Assembly (NCBI GenBank): GCA_946887385.1
Contig: CAMPKU010000189.1
Span: 1-9,073, forward strand
Source: an uncultured Gammaproteobacteria bacterium
GTDB taxonomy: Bacteria > Pseudomonadota > Gammaproteobacteria > Rariloculales > Rariloculaceae
Length of the DNA stretch: 9,073 nt
Direction: 5' to 3'
Below the pieces are notes generated by a model. It was not told the origin of the DNA. It ran no database searches and was given only the letters and a program-made list of their open reading frames with translations. The position numbers and the translations under genes were made by a program. Position 1 is the first letter of the stretch, and each line of letters begins with the position of its first letter. Shown here in pieces: positions 1 through 5,687 of this stretch.

Positions 1-1
1 T

Positions 2-130
2 CAGTCGGACGGGCGTATTAGGCGGTGGGCGCCTATTCCAGAGATGGACAACCGCCATCTGCGCGTTATCCTTCTGTCCGACGGCGAGACCGTTCACAAC
101 GCGTTTTTTGATAGGCGGTTTGCATCATGA
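2..130 (+). CDS. DUF4258-like small protein, C-terminal part only
   Basis: An open frame enters from the left edge and ends at a TGA at 128-130, so only the last 42 residues are visible. They include GRIRRWAPIPEM, LRVILLSDGETVHNAFFDRRF and end in AS. The 'LRV..L.DG.TVHNAFFDR.F' ending resembles the C-terminus of small DUF4258-type proteins, which are often encoded beside DUF2283 genes and are sometimes discussed as toxin-antitoxin-like pairs. That family placement is from memory and not certain. The stop overlaps the next start as ATGA, so the two genes are almost certainly translationally coupled. An internal ATG at 44 is unlikely to be the true start, because the recognisable sequence continues upstream of it. 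Confidence 0.6.
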   Translation, partial: QSDGRIRRWAPIPEMDNRHLRVILLSDGETVHNAFFDRRFAS

Positions 131-330
131 AGGTCCGATATTTCATCGACACCGACACGCTGCTGATGCAGCTGCGGGACTCGCCCGTGATCGAGACACG
201 TGACCTTGATGAAGACACCACGCTCGATCTCGACCGGCACGGCCAAGTCTGTGCCATTACAATCGAGCACGCCTCCCAGCGCGCAGGCGCACCGGAATTC
301 ACGTACGAGCAGGTGCGCGCGCGGGCCTGA
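127..330 (+). CDS. DUF2283 family protein
   Basis: This encodes a 67-aa acidic protein. It begins MKVRYFIDTDTLLMQLRD, continues with DSPVIETRDLDEDTTLDLD and ends near FTYEQVRARA. The alternating pattern (short strand, 'D.L...L.D.PV.ET.D.DE.T.LDLD..G.V.AI.IE.AS') is the typical DUF2283 layout, a small beta-rich domain of unknown biochemical function, and the length fits the family. The ATG overlaps the TGA of the upstream DUF4258-like gene by one base (ATGA), and an AGGCGG ribosome site lies inside the end of that gene. The pair therefore forms one unit. DUF2283 proteins have been proposed as partners or antitoxins of neighbouring small proteins, but nothing here proves it. The gene is followed by a non-coding stretch with an ORF6N gene remnant. 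Confidence 0.82.
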   Translation: MKVRYFIDTDTLLMQLRDSPVIETRDLDEDTTLDLDRHGQVCAITIEHASQRAGAPEFTYEQVRARA

Positions 331-412
331 TTCCTCGTCTCGGACGGCAGCATGCACACACCTTGCGGCTGCGGAAGGCCGCCGCTGCGTCGGCGGCACC
401 GCCGATGAGCCT

Positions 413-496
413 CACGGCGGAACCCTGCTCCGTGAAAGCGTACGGAGCATAGCGGCGGCCTCCCCTTCCGTTTGAGGTCACAAATTGTGACCTCAA
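413..496 (-). pseudogene. ORF6N (KilA-N / phage antirepressor-type) domain gene remnant
   Basis: Read on the minus strand from 496, about 28 codons give LRSQFVTSNGRGGRRY followed by APYAFTEQGSAV. This is the hallmark segment of ORF6N-domain DNA-binding proteins, in which 'LRSQ.VTS..GRGGRRY.PYAFTEQGVAML' sits near the end of the domain. Both sides are missing. Upstream codons run into the rmuC stop region with no family similarity. Downstream the frame drifts into low-complexity sequence (RLIGGAADAAAAF) and lacks the usual continuation. The fragment may also have lost one residue around the SN-GRGG junction. An intact ORF6N protein is several times longer, so this is a decayed or recombined piece of a phage- or mobile-element-type gene. 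A frame stays open through it to 299, but there is no reason to think a functional protein is made. Confidence 0.7.
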
Positions 497-497
497 A
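471..497. repeat. Perfect 27-bp palindrome (13-bp arms, 1-nt centre)
   Basis: The left arm TTTGAGGTCACAA (471-483) is the exact reverse complement of the right arm TTGTGACCTCAAA (485-497), around a single A at 484. The one-base centre makes it unsuitable as an RNA hairpin terminator and more like a dimeric protein-binding or recombination site. Read on the minus strand, the same bases encode LRSQFVTSN at the start of the ORF6N remnant, so the symmetry lies within coding sequence of that family. It sits about 20 bp downstream of the rmuC stop codon. Whether it is an operator, a recombination point or a by-product of the codons cannot be told from one copy. Confidence 0.85.
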
Positions 498-503
498 ACA
501 CGA

Positions 504-522
504 CTGATCGAATTGTGATCAG
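504..522 (-). terminator. Small inverted repeat at the rmuC stop codon, weak terminator candidate
   Basis: CTGATC (504-509) and GATCAG (517-522) form a 6-bp inverted repeat with a 7-nt loop, spanning the rmuC TGA (519-521). The stem is short and no clear T-run follows on the minus strand, apart from the palindrome further on. If it ends rmuC transcription it does so weakly. Confidence 0.25.
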
Positions 523-1826
523 CTCACGCGCACCGCCCGCTCGTGCGCACCGCTCACGTCGCGCAGCGGCACCAGCTCCGGCGCCAGCAGCGGCCGCGGC
601 AGCGCCTCGACGGGCTGCGGCGCGGCGAGCTCGCCGTCGTCGGCCGTCGCGGCTTTCAGGTCCACGAACTTGCGCGCCGTGACGAGCACGCGTGTTTCGA
701 GCGTGCCCACGCTCTTGTTGTAGGCGCCGACGGCTTTGCCGAGCTTGTCGCCGACGTCGCTCCAGTGCGTGGCCAGCGAGCCGACGCGCTCGTAGAGCTG
801 CCGGCCGAGCTGCGCGACCTCTTGCGCGTTCACGGCGAGCGCCTGCTCGCGCCAGCCGAGCGCGATCATGCGTAACAGCGCGATCAGCGAGCTCGGCGTG
901 GCGAGCACCACCTTCTCGTTCGTGACGGCCTCGATGAGCGCGGGATCTTGCTGCAGCGCCGCGGTGTACAGCATCTCGCCGGGCAGGAACATGATCACGA
1001 AGTCGGGGCTGGGCTGAAACGTGTCCCAATAGGCCTTGCGGCCGAGCGCCGCGGCGTGCGTGCGCACGAGCGCGGCGTGGCGCTGCAGGTGCGCGGCGCG
1101 CGTGTCGTCGTCGGGCGCTTCGTGCGCGTCCAAGTACGCCGCGAACGGCACCTTCGCGTCGATGATGATCTGCGCGCCGCCCGGCAGCGTGACGATGGCA
1201 TCGGGGCGCTGGCGCGCGTCCTGGCTTTCGCCGTGCGGCTGCTCGACGAAGTCGCAGTGCTCGAGCATGCCGGCAAGCTCCACGACGCGCTTCAACTGCA
1301 CCTCGCCCCAGCGCCCGCGCACCGTGGGCTGCCGCATGGCGTTGGCGAGGCTGGCGGTGGCTTTTTGCACGAGCGGCAGCTGAGTTTCGGTGAGATGGCG
1401 CAGCTGCTCGTTGAGCGATGAGTACGCGTCGATGCGCGTGCGCTCGATCTCGCCGAGCTTGCCGTCGACTTTGGTGAGCGACTCCTTGATGGGCTGCACG
1501 AGCGCGTCGACGGCCAGCTGCCGCGACTTGAGATCGCTCTGCGCGCGCTCCTGGAACTGGCCGAGCTCGGCCTTGGCGAGCTTGAGGAACGTTTGGCTCG
1601 TGCTGTCGAGCGCGTGGGCCGAGAGCGCTTTGAACTCGGCGGAAAGCTCGCTGCGCGCGCCGGCGAGCAGCGCGAGCTTGTCGGCCGCTGCGCGCTCCTG
1701 CTCTTCGGCGCGCGCTTGCAGCGCGGCGAGCTCCTCGCGCGTGTGGCCGCCGCGGGCCCAGGCCGTGGCGAAGCCGACGGCGCAGCCGATGCTCAGACCC
1801 GTGACGAGGAGCAGTGCTTCGAACAT
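519..1826 (-). CDS. rmuC: DNA recombination protein RmuC
   Basis: This encodes a 435-aa protein of the RmuC family, an inner-membrane-anchored protein with a nuclease-like fold. It is implicated in limiting inversions and rearrangements at short inverted repeats. In order there is an N-terminal membrane anchor (about residues 3-24), a long Ala/Glu/Lys/Gln-rich coiled coil (about 28-165), then the RmuC domain with RGRWGEVQL (170-178), PDAIVTLPGG (208-217), IIIDAKVP (220-227), PDFVIMFLPGE (274-284) and TPSSLIALLR (310-319). The D...DAK part matches the proposed PD-(D/E)XK-like active site. The tail after about 390 is variable and Pro/Ala-rich. The frame is open further upstream, but the ATG at 1826 is preferred. 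A GGAG lies about 9 bases before it, and the anchor starts directly there, as in homologues. It diverges from the fructosamine kinase gene, with a REP-like element between the two starts. Confidence 0.93.
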   Translation of the reverse strand: MFEALLLVTGLSIGCAVGFATAWARGGHTREELAALQARAEEQERAAADKLALLAGARSELSAEFKALSAHALDSTSQTFLKLAKAELGQFQERAQSDLKSRQLAVDALVQPIKESLTKVDGKLGEIERTRIDAYSSLNEQLRHLTETQLPLVQKATASLANAMRQPTVRGRWGEVQLKRVVELAGMLEHCDFVEQPHGESQDARQRPDAIVTLPGGAQIIIDAKVPFAAYLDAHEAPDDDTRAAHLQRHAALVRTHAAALGRKAYWDTFQPSPDFVIMFLPGEMLYTAALQQDPALIEAVTNEKVVLATPSSLIALLRMIALGWREQALAVNAQEVAQLGRQLYERVGSLATHWSDVGDKLGKAVGAYNKSVGTLETRVLVTARKFVDLKAATADDGELAAPQPVEALPRPLLAPELVPLRDVSGAHERAVRVS

Positions 1827-1903
1827 GGCGGTGGTCTCCGTTGGCGTTCGACGGGTAGTTGAGCAGGCGGGGGTCGCAAAACGTGACACTGGCGTCTTTA
1901 AGA

Positions 1904-1985
1904 GGGGACGGATTTATTTAATCCGTCCCCCGCTTTGCATCGTTCTCCGCTTGCTTCGTCTGGACGGATTAAAAAATCCGTCCCC
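1904..1985. repeat. REP/BIME-like two-hairpin element, copy 1
   Basis: This 82-bp element is bounded by perfect 11-bp inverted termini, GGGGACGGATT (1904-1914) and AATCCGTCCCC (1975-1985). Inside are two hairpins. Hairpin A (1904-1930) has an 11-bp stem and TATTT loop. Hairpin B (1962-1983) has a 9-bp stem GGACGGATT/AATCCGTCC and an A4 loop. A 31-nt linker (1931-1961) joins them. A second copy lies at 2909-2990 in the same orientation. The A27 hairpin block is identical in both, and the linkers differ by scattered substitutions and one indel. This pattern matches bacterial REP/BIME repeats, which are usually spread by REP-associated tyrosine transposases (RAYT, IS200/IS605-related). No transposase is encoded here. 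It sits between the divergent starts of rmuC and the kinase gene, an unusual place for a terminator-like structure. Confidence 0.85.
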
Positions 1986-2002
1986 GGCGCGTCCGGGCGA
2001 GA

Positions 2003-2031
2003 TTGACAAGTAGGGTAACGATCGGTCGAAA
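2003..2031 (+). promoter_or_regulatory. Possible sigma-70 -35 box ahead of the kinase gene
   Basis: TTGACA at 2003-2008 is a perfect -35 hexamer. The hexamer 17 bases on (2026-2031, TCGAAA) is a poor -10 with three matches to TATAAT. It lies just after REP copy 1 and about 80 bases before the chosen start of the kinase gene, so a promoter here would leave the element outside the transcript. The weak -10 keeps this tentative. Confidence 0.28.
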
Positions 2032-2110
2032 GACGTTAAGCGGCTTGACGATCGCTGGAGGGGACACCCCTGCATGCCCCTGCCCGGCGAAGTCGGGCGA
2101 CAATCACGCC

Positions 2111-2926
2111 ATGCACTCCCCGGATCTGCAGGCGCGGATCGCCTCGCTGCCTGACGGCGTTCACCGCCTCGAGCTCGCCGACGGCCGGCGCGCCGTCGTC
2201 AAACGCCGCGCCGCGGCGCCCGCCGGCTTCTTCGCCATGGAAGGGCATGGCCTTGAGCTGCTGGGCGCCACGCAAACGCTGCGCGTGCCGCTCGTTTACG
2301 ACCTCGGCCACGACGCGATCGTGCTCGAAGATTTAGGTCAAGGCCGCGCCGGGCACGCCGCCTGGGAACGCGCCGGGCGCGCGCTCGCGCGTCTACACGG
2401 CCACACGGCGCCCACGTTCGGCCTGGATCGCGACGGCTGGTGCGGCAACAGCCCGCAGCTCAACACTCGCACCGACGACGGCTACCGTTTCTTCGCCGAA
2501 TGCCGCCTGCTGCCGCAAGCGCGCCGCGCGTTCGACGCGAAGCGGCTCACGCACGCGGAGCTCGCGGCGGTGGAGCGTTTAGCGCGCGACCTGCCGAATC
2601 GCATTCCGCCGCAGCCTGCCTCGCTCGTGCACGGCGATCTTTGGACGGCGAACTTGCACGTGTGCGGCGACGGCGAGCTGGCGCTCATCGACGCCGGCGC
2701 CGTGCACTACGGCTGGGCCGAGGCGGAGCTGGCGATGCTCACGCTGTTCGGCGAGCCGCCGGGGGCGGTGTTTGCGGCGTATGAGGCGGAGAGGGACGTG
2801 GACTCGGGGTGGCGGGGGCGCGCTGCCGTCTACAACCTGTATCACTTGCTGAATCACTTGAATTTGTTTGGCGAGGCTTACAAGCGGGCGGTTCGTGGCG
2901 CTCTGAAGGGGGACGGATTTATTTAA
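2111..2926 (+). CDS. Fructosamine/ketosamine-3-kinase family protein
   Basis: This encodes a 271-aa member of the fructosamine kinase family (APH-like fold). These enzymes phosphorylate sugar adducts on glycated proteins or amines so that the adduct falls off, a cytoplasmic repair role. Visible marks are VVKR (K31, ATP lysine), E44 in ..FFAMEGHGLELL, LEDL (72-75), RALARLHGH, FGLDRDGWCGNSPQLN, YRFFAECRLLPQ, the catalytic loop LVHGDLWTANL (172-182, D176), the metal-binding IDAGAVHYGW (D194), and YNLYHLLNHLNLFGEAY near the end. Homologues usually read IDPAVYYG, so the loop here is altered. The frame is open from 2003, but the ATG at 2111 puts the family N-terminus (LQARIASL) in place and gives the usual length. 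No strong ribosome site is seen. The last codons (KGDGFI-stop) are encoded by REP copy 2, so the natural terminus has been replaced or trimmed. Confidence 0.9.
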   Translation: MHSPDLQARIASLPDGVHRLELADGRRAVVKRRAAAPAGFFAMEGHGLELLGATQTLRVPLVYDLGHDAIVLEDLGQGRAGHAAWERAGRALARLHGHTAPTFGLDRDGWCGNSPQLNTRTDDGYRFFAECRLLPQARRAFDAKRLTHAELAAVERLARDLPNRIPPQPASLVHGDLWTANLHVCGDGELALIDAGAVHYGWAEAELAMLTLFGEPPGAVFAAYEAERDVDSGWRGRAAVYNLYHLLNHLNLFGEAYKRAVRGALKGDGFI

Positions 2927-2990
2927 TCCGTCCCCTCTGCGCATCGCTCTGCGCTTGCTGCGTCTGGACGGATTAAAAAAATCCGTCCCC
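2909..2990. repeat. REP/BIME-like two-hairpin element, copy 2
   Basis: This is the second 82-bp copy, with the same 11-bp terminal inverted repeats (2909-2919 and 2980-2990). Hairpin A is at 2909-2935, the linker is 30 nt, and hairpin B (from 2966) has one A more in its loop than copy 1. It overlaps the 3' end of the kinase gene: its first bases encode G-D-G-F-I and the TAA stop at 2924-2926. It lies between two convergent genes, the kinase and the rhomboid (stop at 3009). Strong hairpins there could act as a two-way terminator or as 3'-end protection for both transcripts, which is the common position for REP elements. Confidence 0.87.
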
Positions 2991-3008
2991 CGACGCATGG
3001 TCGCGCCG

Positions 3009-3614
3009 CTAGCGGCGGCGGCGTTTGGTGTGGCGCAGCTGGATCATGACGAACGCGCCGAGCATGCCGCCCAAGTGGGCGAAGTGGGCCACGCCGGCTT
3101 GCGTGCCCGTAACGCCGAGAAAAAGCTCGAGCGCGCCGTAGGCGGTGACGGCCACCCACGCGGGCATGGGGATGGGCGGGAAAAGGAGCATGAGGCGCTG
3201 CTTCGGAAAAAACCAGCCGAAGGCCAGCAGCAGGCCGAACACGCCGCCCGAGGCGCCGAGCGTGGGATACGGCGAGCCGAGAATGGCATTAACGGCGAGC
3301 TGCGTGATGCCGGCGGTGATCACCGACACGAAATACAGCATCACGTACCAGCGCGTGCCGAAGAATTGCTCCAGCGTGCTGCCGAACATGTAGATGGCGA
3401 ACATGTTGAAGAAGATGTGCGCGAAGCCGTTCGTGTCGTGCAGAAACCCGTAGGTGACGAGCTGCCACGGCGCGAAACCCACCTCGGGCCCGAACACGGC
3501 CGAGGCGTTCAGCGGCCACAGCGCGAACAAGATCGTGAGCTGCTCGCCCATCGACATCTGCAACAGATAGACGACGACGTTGGCGCCGATGATGGCTTGA
3601 GTAGCGCGAGGCAT
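3009..3614 (-). CDS. Rhomboid family intramembrane serine protease
   Basis: This encodes a 201-aa polytopic membrane protein with the rhomboid core. There are about six transmembrane segments, starting AIIGANVVVYLLQ. The oxyanion-region motif is HIFFNMFAIYMFG (H66, N70), the catalytic serine is in GASGGVFG (S122), and the catalytic histidine is in HFAHLGGMLGA (most likely H180, by alignment to H-x-x-G-x-x-x-G/A). All core residues are present, so an active protease is expected; its substrate is unknown. It is a minimal bacterial rhomboid without the extra cytosolic domain of GlpG, and it ends in a basic KRRRR tail facing the cytoplasm. No clear Shine-Dalgarno precedes the ATG, but no other in-frame start lies before the upstream stop. 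It converges on the kinase gene, with REP copy 2 between them, and lies downstream of the 103-aa hypothetical gene on the same strand. Confidence 0.93.
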   Translation of the reverse strand: MPRATQAIIGANVVVYLLQMSMGEQLTILFALWPLNASAVFGPEVGFAPWQLVTYGFLHDTNGFAHIFFNMFAIYMFGSTLEQFFGTRWYVMLYFVSVITAGITQLAVNAILGSPYPTLGASGGVFGLLLAFGWFFPKQRLMLLFPPIPMPAWVAVTAYGALELFLGVTGTQAGVAHFAHLGGMLGAFVMIQLRHTKRRRR

Positions 3615-3669
3615 TACGTGAGGGCGTGCGTGATTCCGTGAGGGCTACGCTCACAGTATGCACGACGCG

Positions 3670-3705
3670 TTGGGCAGGCCGCAGCCCGTGCGGCCGGCGA
3701 CCCAA
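3670..3705. terminator. GC-rich hairpin between the 103-aa gene and the rhomboid gene
   Basis: GGCCGCA (3677-3683) pairs with TGCGGCC (3689-3695) across a 5-nt loop, and an outer TTGGG/CCCAA pair (3670-3674 with 3701-3705) extends it over an internal bulge. It lies about 36 bases after the stop of the 103-aa gene. No T-run follows on the minus strand, so Rho-independent termination is doubtful. An RNA processing or attenuating structure ahead of the rhomboid gene is equally possible. Confidence 0.3.
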
Positions 3706-3740
3706 GCCTGCCGCCCTCGCGAGGCGCGGACGCCGCGCCG

Positions 3741-4052
3741 CTAAGTAGTAGGCGCCGGCTCCGCGCTCTTGCGCCGCGCGGCGGCGGCTGCACGGCGATT
3801 GGCCTTCGAATCCGTCTTGCTCTTCGCCCACTGCCGCCGGCCGTTCAAGGCCGTGACGATGGTCTCGACGTCGGCACTGACTTTCTCGCGGCTGCCGCGC
3901 CGATAGCCTGTGATGGCGTTGTCGCCCTGAGTGATGCGGTAGACGAACCAATCCCGACCCGCGCAACCCTCGGGTGCATGCGCGGTCTCGATCGATATCA
4001 ATCGATACCGTTCGTCCTCCGCGTTCGCGTGCTCGAGGTCAAGAAGAGTCAT
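3741..4052 (-). CDS. Conserved hypothetical protein, 103 aa, basic C-terminus
   Basis: This encodes a 103-aa soluble protein starting MTLLDLEHANAEDERYRLIS. The middle, DWFVYRITQGDNAITGYRRG (34-53), followed by DVETIVTALNGRRQW, looks like a compact alpha/beta unit. It gives the impression of a small conserved proteobacterial hypothetical, but I cannot name a family. From about residue 76 it turns into a lysine/arginine/alanine tail (KSKTDSKANRRAAAAARRK) that could bind nucleic acid or be disordered. That is inference from composition only. The ATG at 4052 is chosen over the longer open frame, because the upstream extension overlaps the secreted-protein gene and reads like non-coding sequence. 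No strong ribosome site is seen. It starts 71 bases after the secreted-protein gene on the same strand, so co-transcription is possible. Confidence 0.72.
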   Translation of the reverse strand: MTLLDLEHANAEDERYRLISIETAHAPEGCAGRDWFVYRITQGDNAITGYRRGSREKVSADVETIVTALNGRRQWAKSKTDSKANRRAAAAARRKSAEPAPTT

Positions 4053-4123
4053 GGGTGTGGCCGGGGAAGGCGCCAGGGAATTCTGGCTCCGCCAGCCTAC
4101 ACCAAAACCGCCCCCGACGTCGC

Positions 4124-5506
4124 TCAGTTCTCGAAGTTGAAGATGTCCTCGGTCTCGGGCTTCTCCATGCCCTGCTCCCAGTACTTCTCCCAGATGCGCG
4201 CCCACGGGCGGCCGTACATGTCGGGCACTTCGTACGGGATCACGGCGCCCGGCGAAACGGGCGTCGGCGTGCCCTCGATCGGATAGATCGTTTGCACGCA
4301 TTCGATGAAGACGTACGGGTCGCCTTCGTCGAAGCCGCTCAGCTTGTTGAAGTTGCGCACGATGCGCACGGGCTCCACGAGCGCTTCCGGGTCGTAGAGG
4401 ATCGCCTCGTGGTTGAGACCTAAGAACTTGCCGGCGGCGTCGCGATTCGGGGTGTAGATCTCAATGGTCTGCAGCTTGCTCGAGTGCTCGGGCGCGGCGT
4501 GCACTTTCCAGCCCTGGATGTTCGAGGTCCACGTGATCAGCGTGTCCTCGTCCCAGAAGCCGATGGTCTCGCCGTACCAGCGCGGCACGTCGGCGCCCAA
4601 GCGGGGCACGGCGCCGTCCATCTTGAACTCGCGGCCGATGTGCACCGTGGTGATGAAGTTCCGCGCCACGCCGGCCACGATCTGCACCACCGACGGCGAC
4701 GCGATCGTGTAGTGCTCCCACACGGCGGCCTCGTGCCAGCGGCGCATGAAGCCTTCGGGCCAGCAGTATTGCGACGGCCACATGGCCTTGTTGGTGTTGG
4801 CGTGGTGGTACGCCTCCTGCACGAAACGCGTTTGGTATTCCGGCGTGAGCAGCGACAACACGGTGGGCACCTGAACGTGCCGCATGCGATACCAGTACTG
4901 ATTGTTCGGCACGCGGCCGGGATGCATGTAACGGCCCGTCCACTCCTCGAGCTGCTCGGGCGTGGGCTTCTGCTGCGCGCCGCCGCGTTTCGTGGTTTCG
5001 GCAAGCAGTGCTGCGTAGTGCGCCTCGGCGGTGGCGAAGCCGTACGGGCTCACGAGGGCTTCGCGCGGATCGTCGCGATCGCACATGCCCCAGGCGGCGG
5101 ATGCCGGCGGATCGTCGCCGATGGTGCCGCGGCGATTGCCGCCCCAGGCGTCCTCGAGCGCCGCCGAGCTGTTGCAGCGGAAGTAGCGCTTGTCGCTCCA
5201 GAGCTCGCGGTCTTGGTAGAAGTCTTTCGACGTGAAGATGTCCACGGGCAAGGCGTCGATGCCGGGCGGATGGTCGCCGTTGCGTGCCATGCCGATGAAC
5301 GTGGCTTCGTCGGAGGCCGGCTGTTGTGGGCCGAACGCGCGCCGAATCGCGGGGCCCACGATCTCGCGCTGGTTGATGTCGTCGAGCATCGGCGCGGCGC
5401 GGCCCACGCTCTTGAAGTCGATGACCGCCGTTTGCTGCGCGCTCGCGGCCGAGCCGAGTAGCGCGGCTACCGCGATGACCGCCAGCCGCATGTTGTTGTT
5501 ATTCAT
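4124..5506 (-). CDS. Secreted/periplasmic protein of unknown function, 460 aa
   Basis: The protein begins MNNNNMRLAVIAVAALLGSAASAQQ, a short signal peptide probably cut after AS-A-Q around residue 23-24, so it is exported. The mature part is rich in Trp, Tyr, Pro and Asp. The clearest motif is WYGETIGFWDEDTLITWT (310-327), followed by HSSKLQTIEIYTP (341-353) and YDPEALVEPVRIVRNF (371-386). This recalls a broad group of uncharacterised exported proteins with 'W.G.SIG.W.GDTLVV.T ... HSE.L...ERYT ... DPE....PW', seen in Acidobacteria and some Proteobacteria. That likeness is from memory, and the function is unknown. Four cysteines (about 111, 142, 248, 403) could form disulfides. The ATG at 5506 is chosen because GGGGGA lies just before it; 5491 is the alternative and gives a tighter signal peptide. 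It may head a unit with the 103-aa and rhomboid genes. Confidence 0.85.
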   Translation of the reverse strand: MNNNNMRLAVIAVAALLGSAASAQQTAVIDFKSVGRAAPMLDDINQREIVGPAIRRAFGPQQPASDEATFIGMARNGDHPPGIDALPVDIFTSKDFYQDRELWSDKRYFRCNSSAALEDAWGGNRRGTIGDDPPASAAWGMCDRDDPREALVSPYGFATAEAHYAALLAETTKRGGAQQKPTPEQLEEWTGRYMHPGRVPNNQYWYRMRHVQVPTVLSLLTPEYQTRFVQEAYHHANTNKAMWPSQYCWPEGFMRRWHEAAVWEHYTIASPSVVQIVAGVARNFITTVHIGREFKMDGAVPRLGADVPRWYGETIGFWDEDTLITWTSNIQGWKVHAAPEHSSKLQTIEIYTPNRDAAGKFLGLNHEAILYDPEALVEPVRIVRNFNKLSGFDEGDPYVFIECVQTIYPIEGTPTPVSPGAVIPYEVPDMYGRPWARIWEKYWEQGMEKPETEDIFNFEN

Positions 5507-5637
5507 CTTTCCCCCGAGCCCGCCGATGGCGAGCGTGAGAGCGGATACTAGTTTCAAATCGGCACCCGCGCTATGCGCGAGCGGAGCGGTTGGATGGGGC
5601 CGCTACGCGCGGCGCCGGCGTTCGCTGAACGCTTTAG

Positions 5638-5672
5638 AAAAACTCAGCGACGTTGAGCTCGGCGTTCAACGT
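5638..5672 (-). terminator. Probable terminator of the ECF sigma operon
   Basis: On the minus strand, 16 bases past the stop of the 112-aa membrane protein gene (5688), ACGTTGA and TCAACGT (5666-5672 and 5650-5656) form a 7-bp stem with a 9-nt loop. A TTTTT run (5642-5638) follows about 7 bases later. The gap between stem and T-run is larger than ideal. A second small hairpin (GCGTTC/GAACGC, 5618-5632) lies further on. It would separate the sigma operon from the secreted-protein gene. Confidence 0.42.
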
Positions 5673-5687
5673 GGGGAGCGCCCTTTT

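Noticed and set aside
513..528. CRP-like site TTGTGATCAGCTCACG
   Set aside because: The TGTGA and TCAC halves are 5 bases apart rather than 6, and it lies at the end of the rmuC coding region rather than before a gene.
1904..1985. Simple terminator of a gene entering the rmuC-kinase gap
   Set aside because: The genes on both sides diverge from it, and a second full copy exists, so a repeated element explains it better.
2955..3641. Plus-strand 228-codon open frame opposite the rhomboid gene
   Set aside because: Its sequence is rich in E, R, H and G with no fold signal. The opposite strand encodes all rhomboid catalytic residues.
3617..3656. CGTGAGGGC repeated twice before the rhomboid gene, with a small GTGAG/CTCAC inverted repeat
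   Set aside because: It is too short and too few copies in GC-rich DNA to support an operator.
4484..5461. Long plus-strand open frame (325 codons) opposite the secreted-protein gene
   Set aside because: Its product is low-complexity Arg/His/Gly/Ala-rich with no motif, and the opposite strand has a signal peptide and coherent protein. It is a GC-driven shadow.
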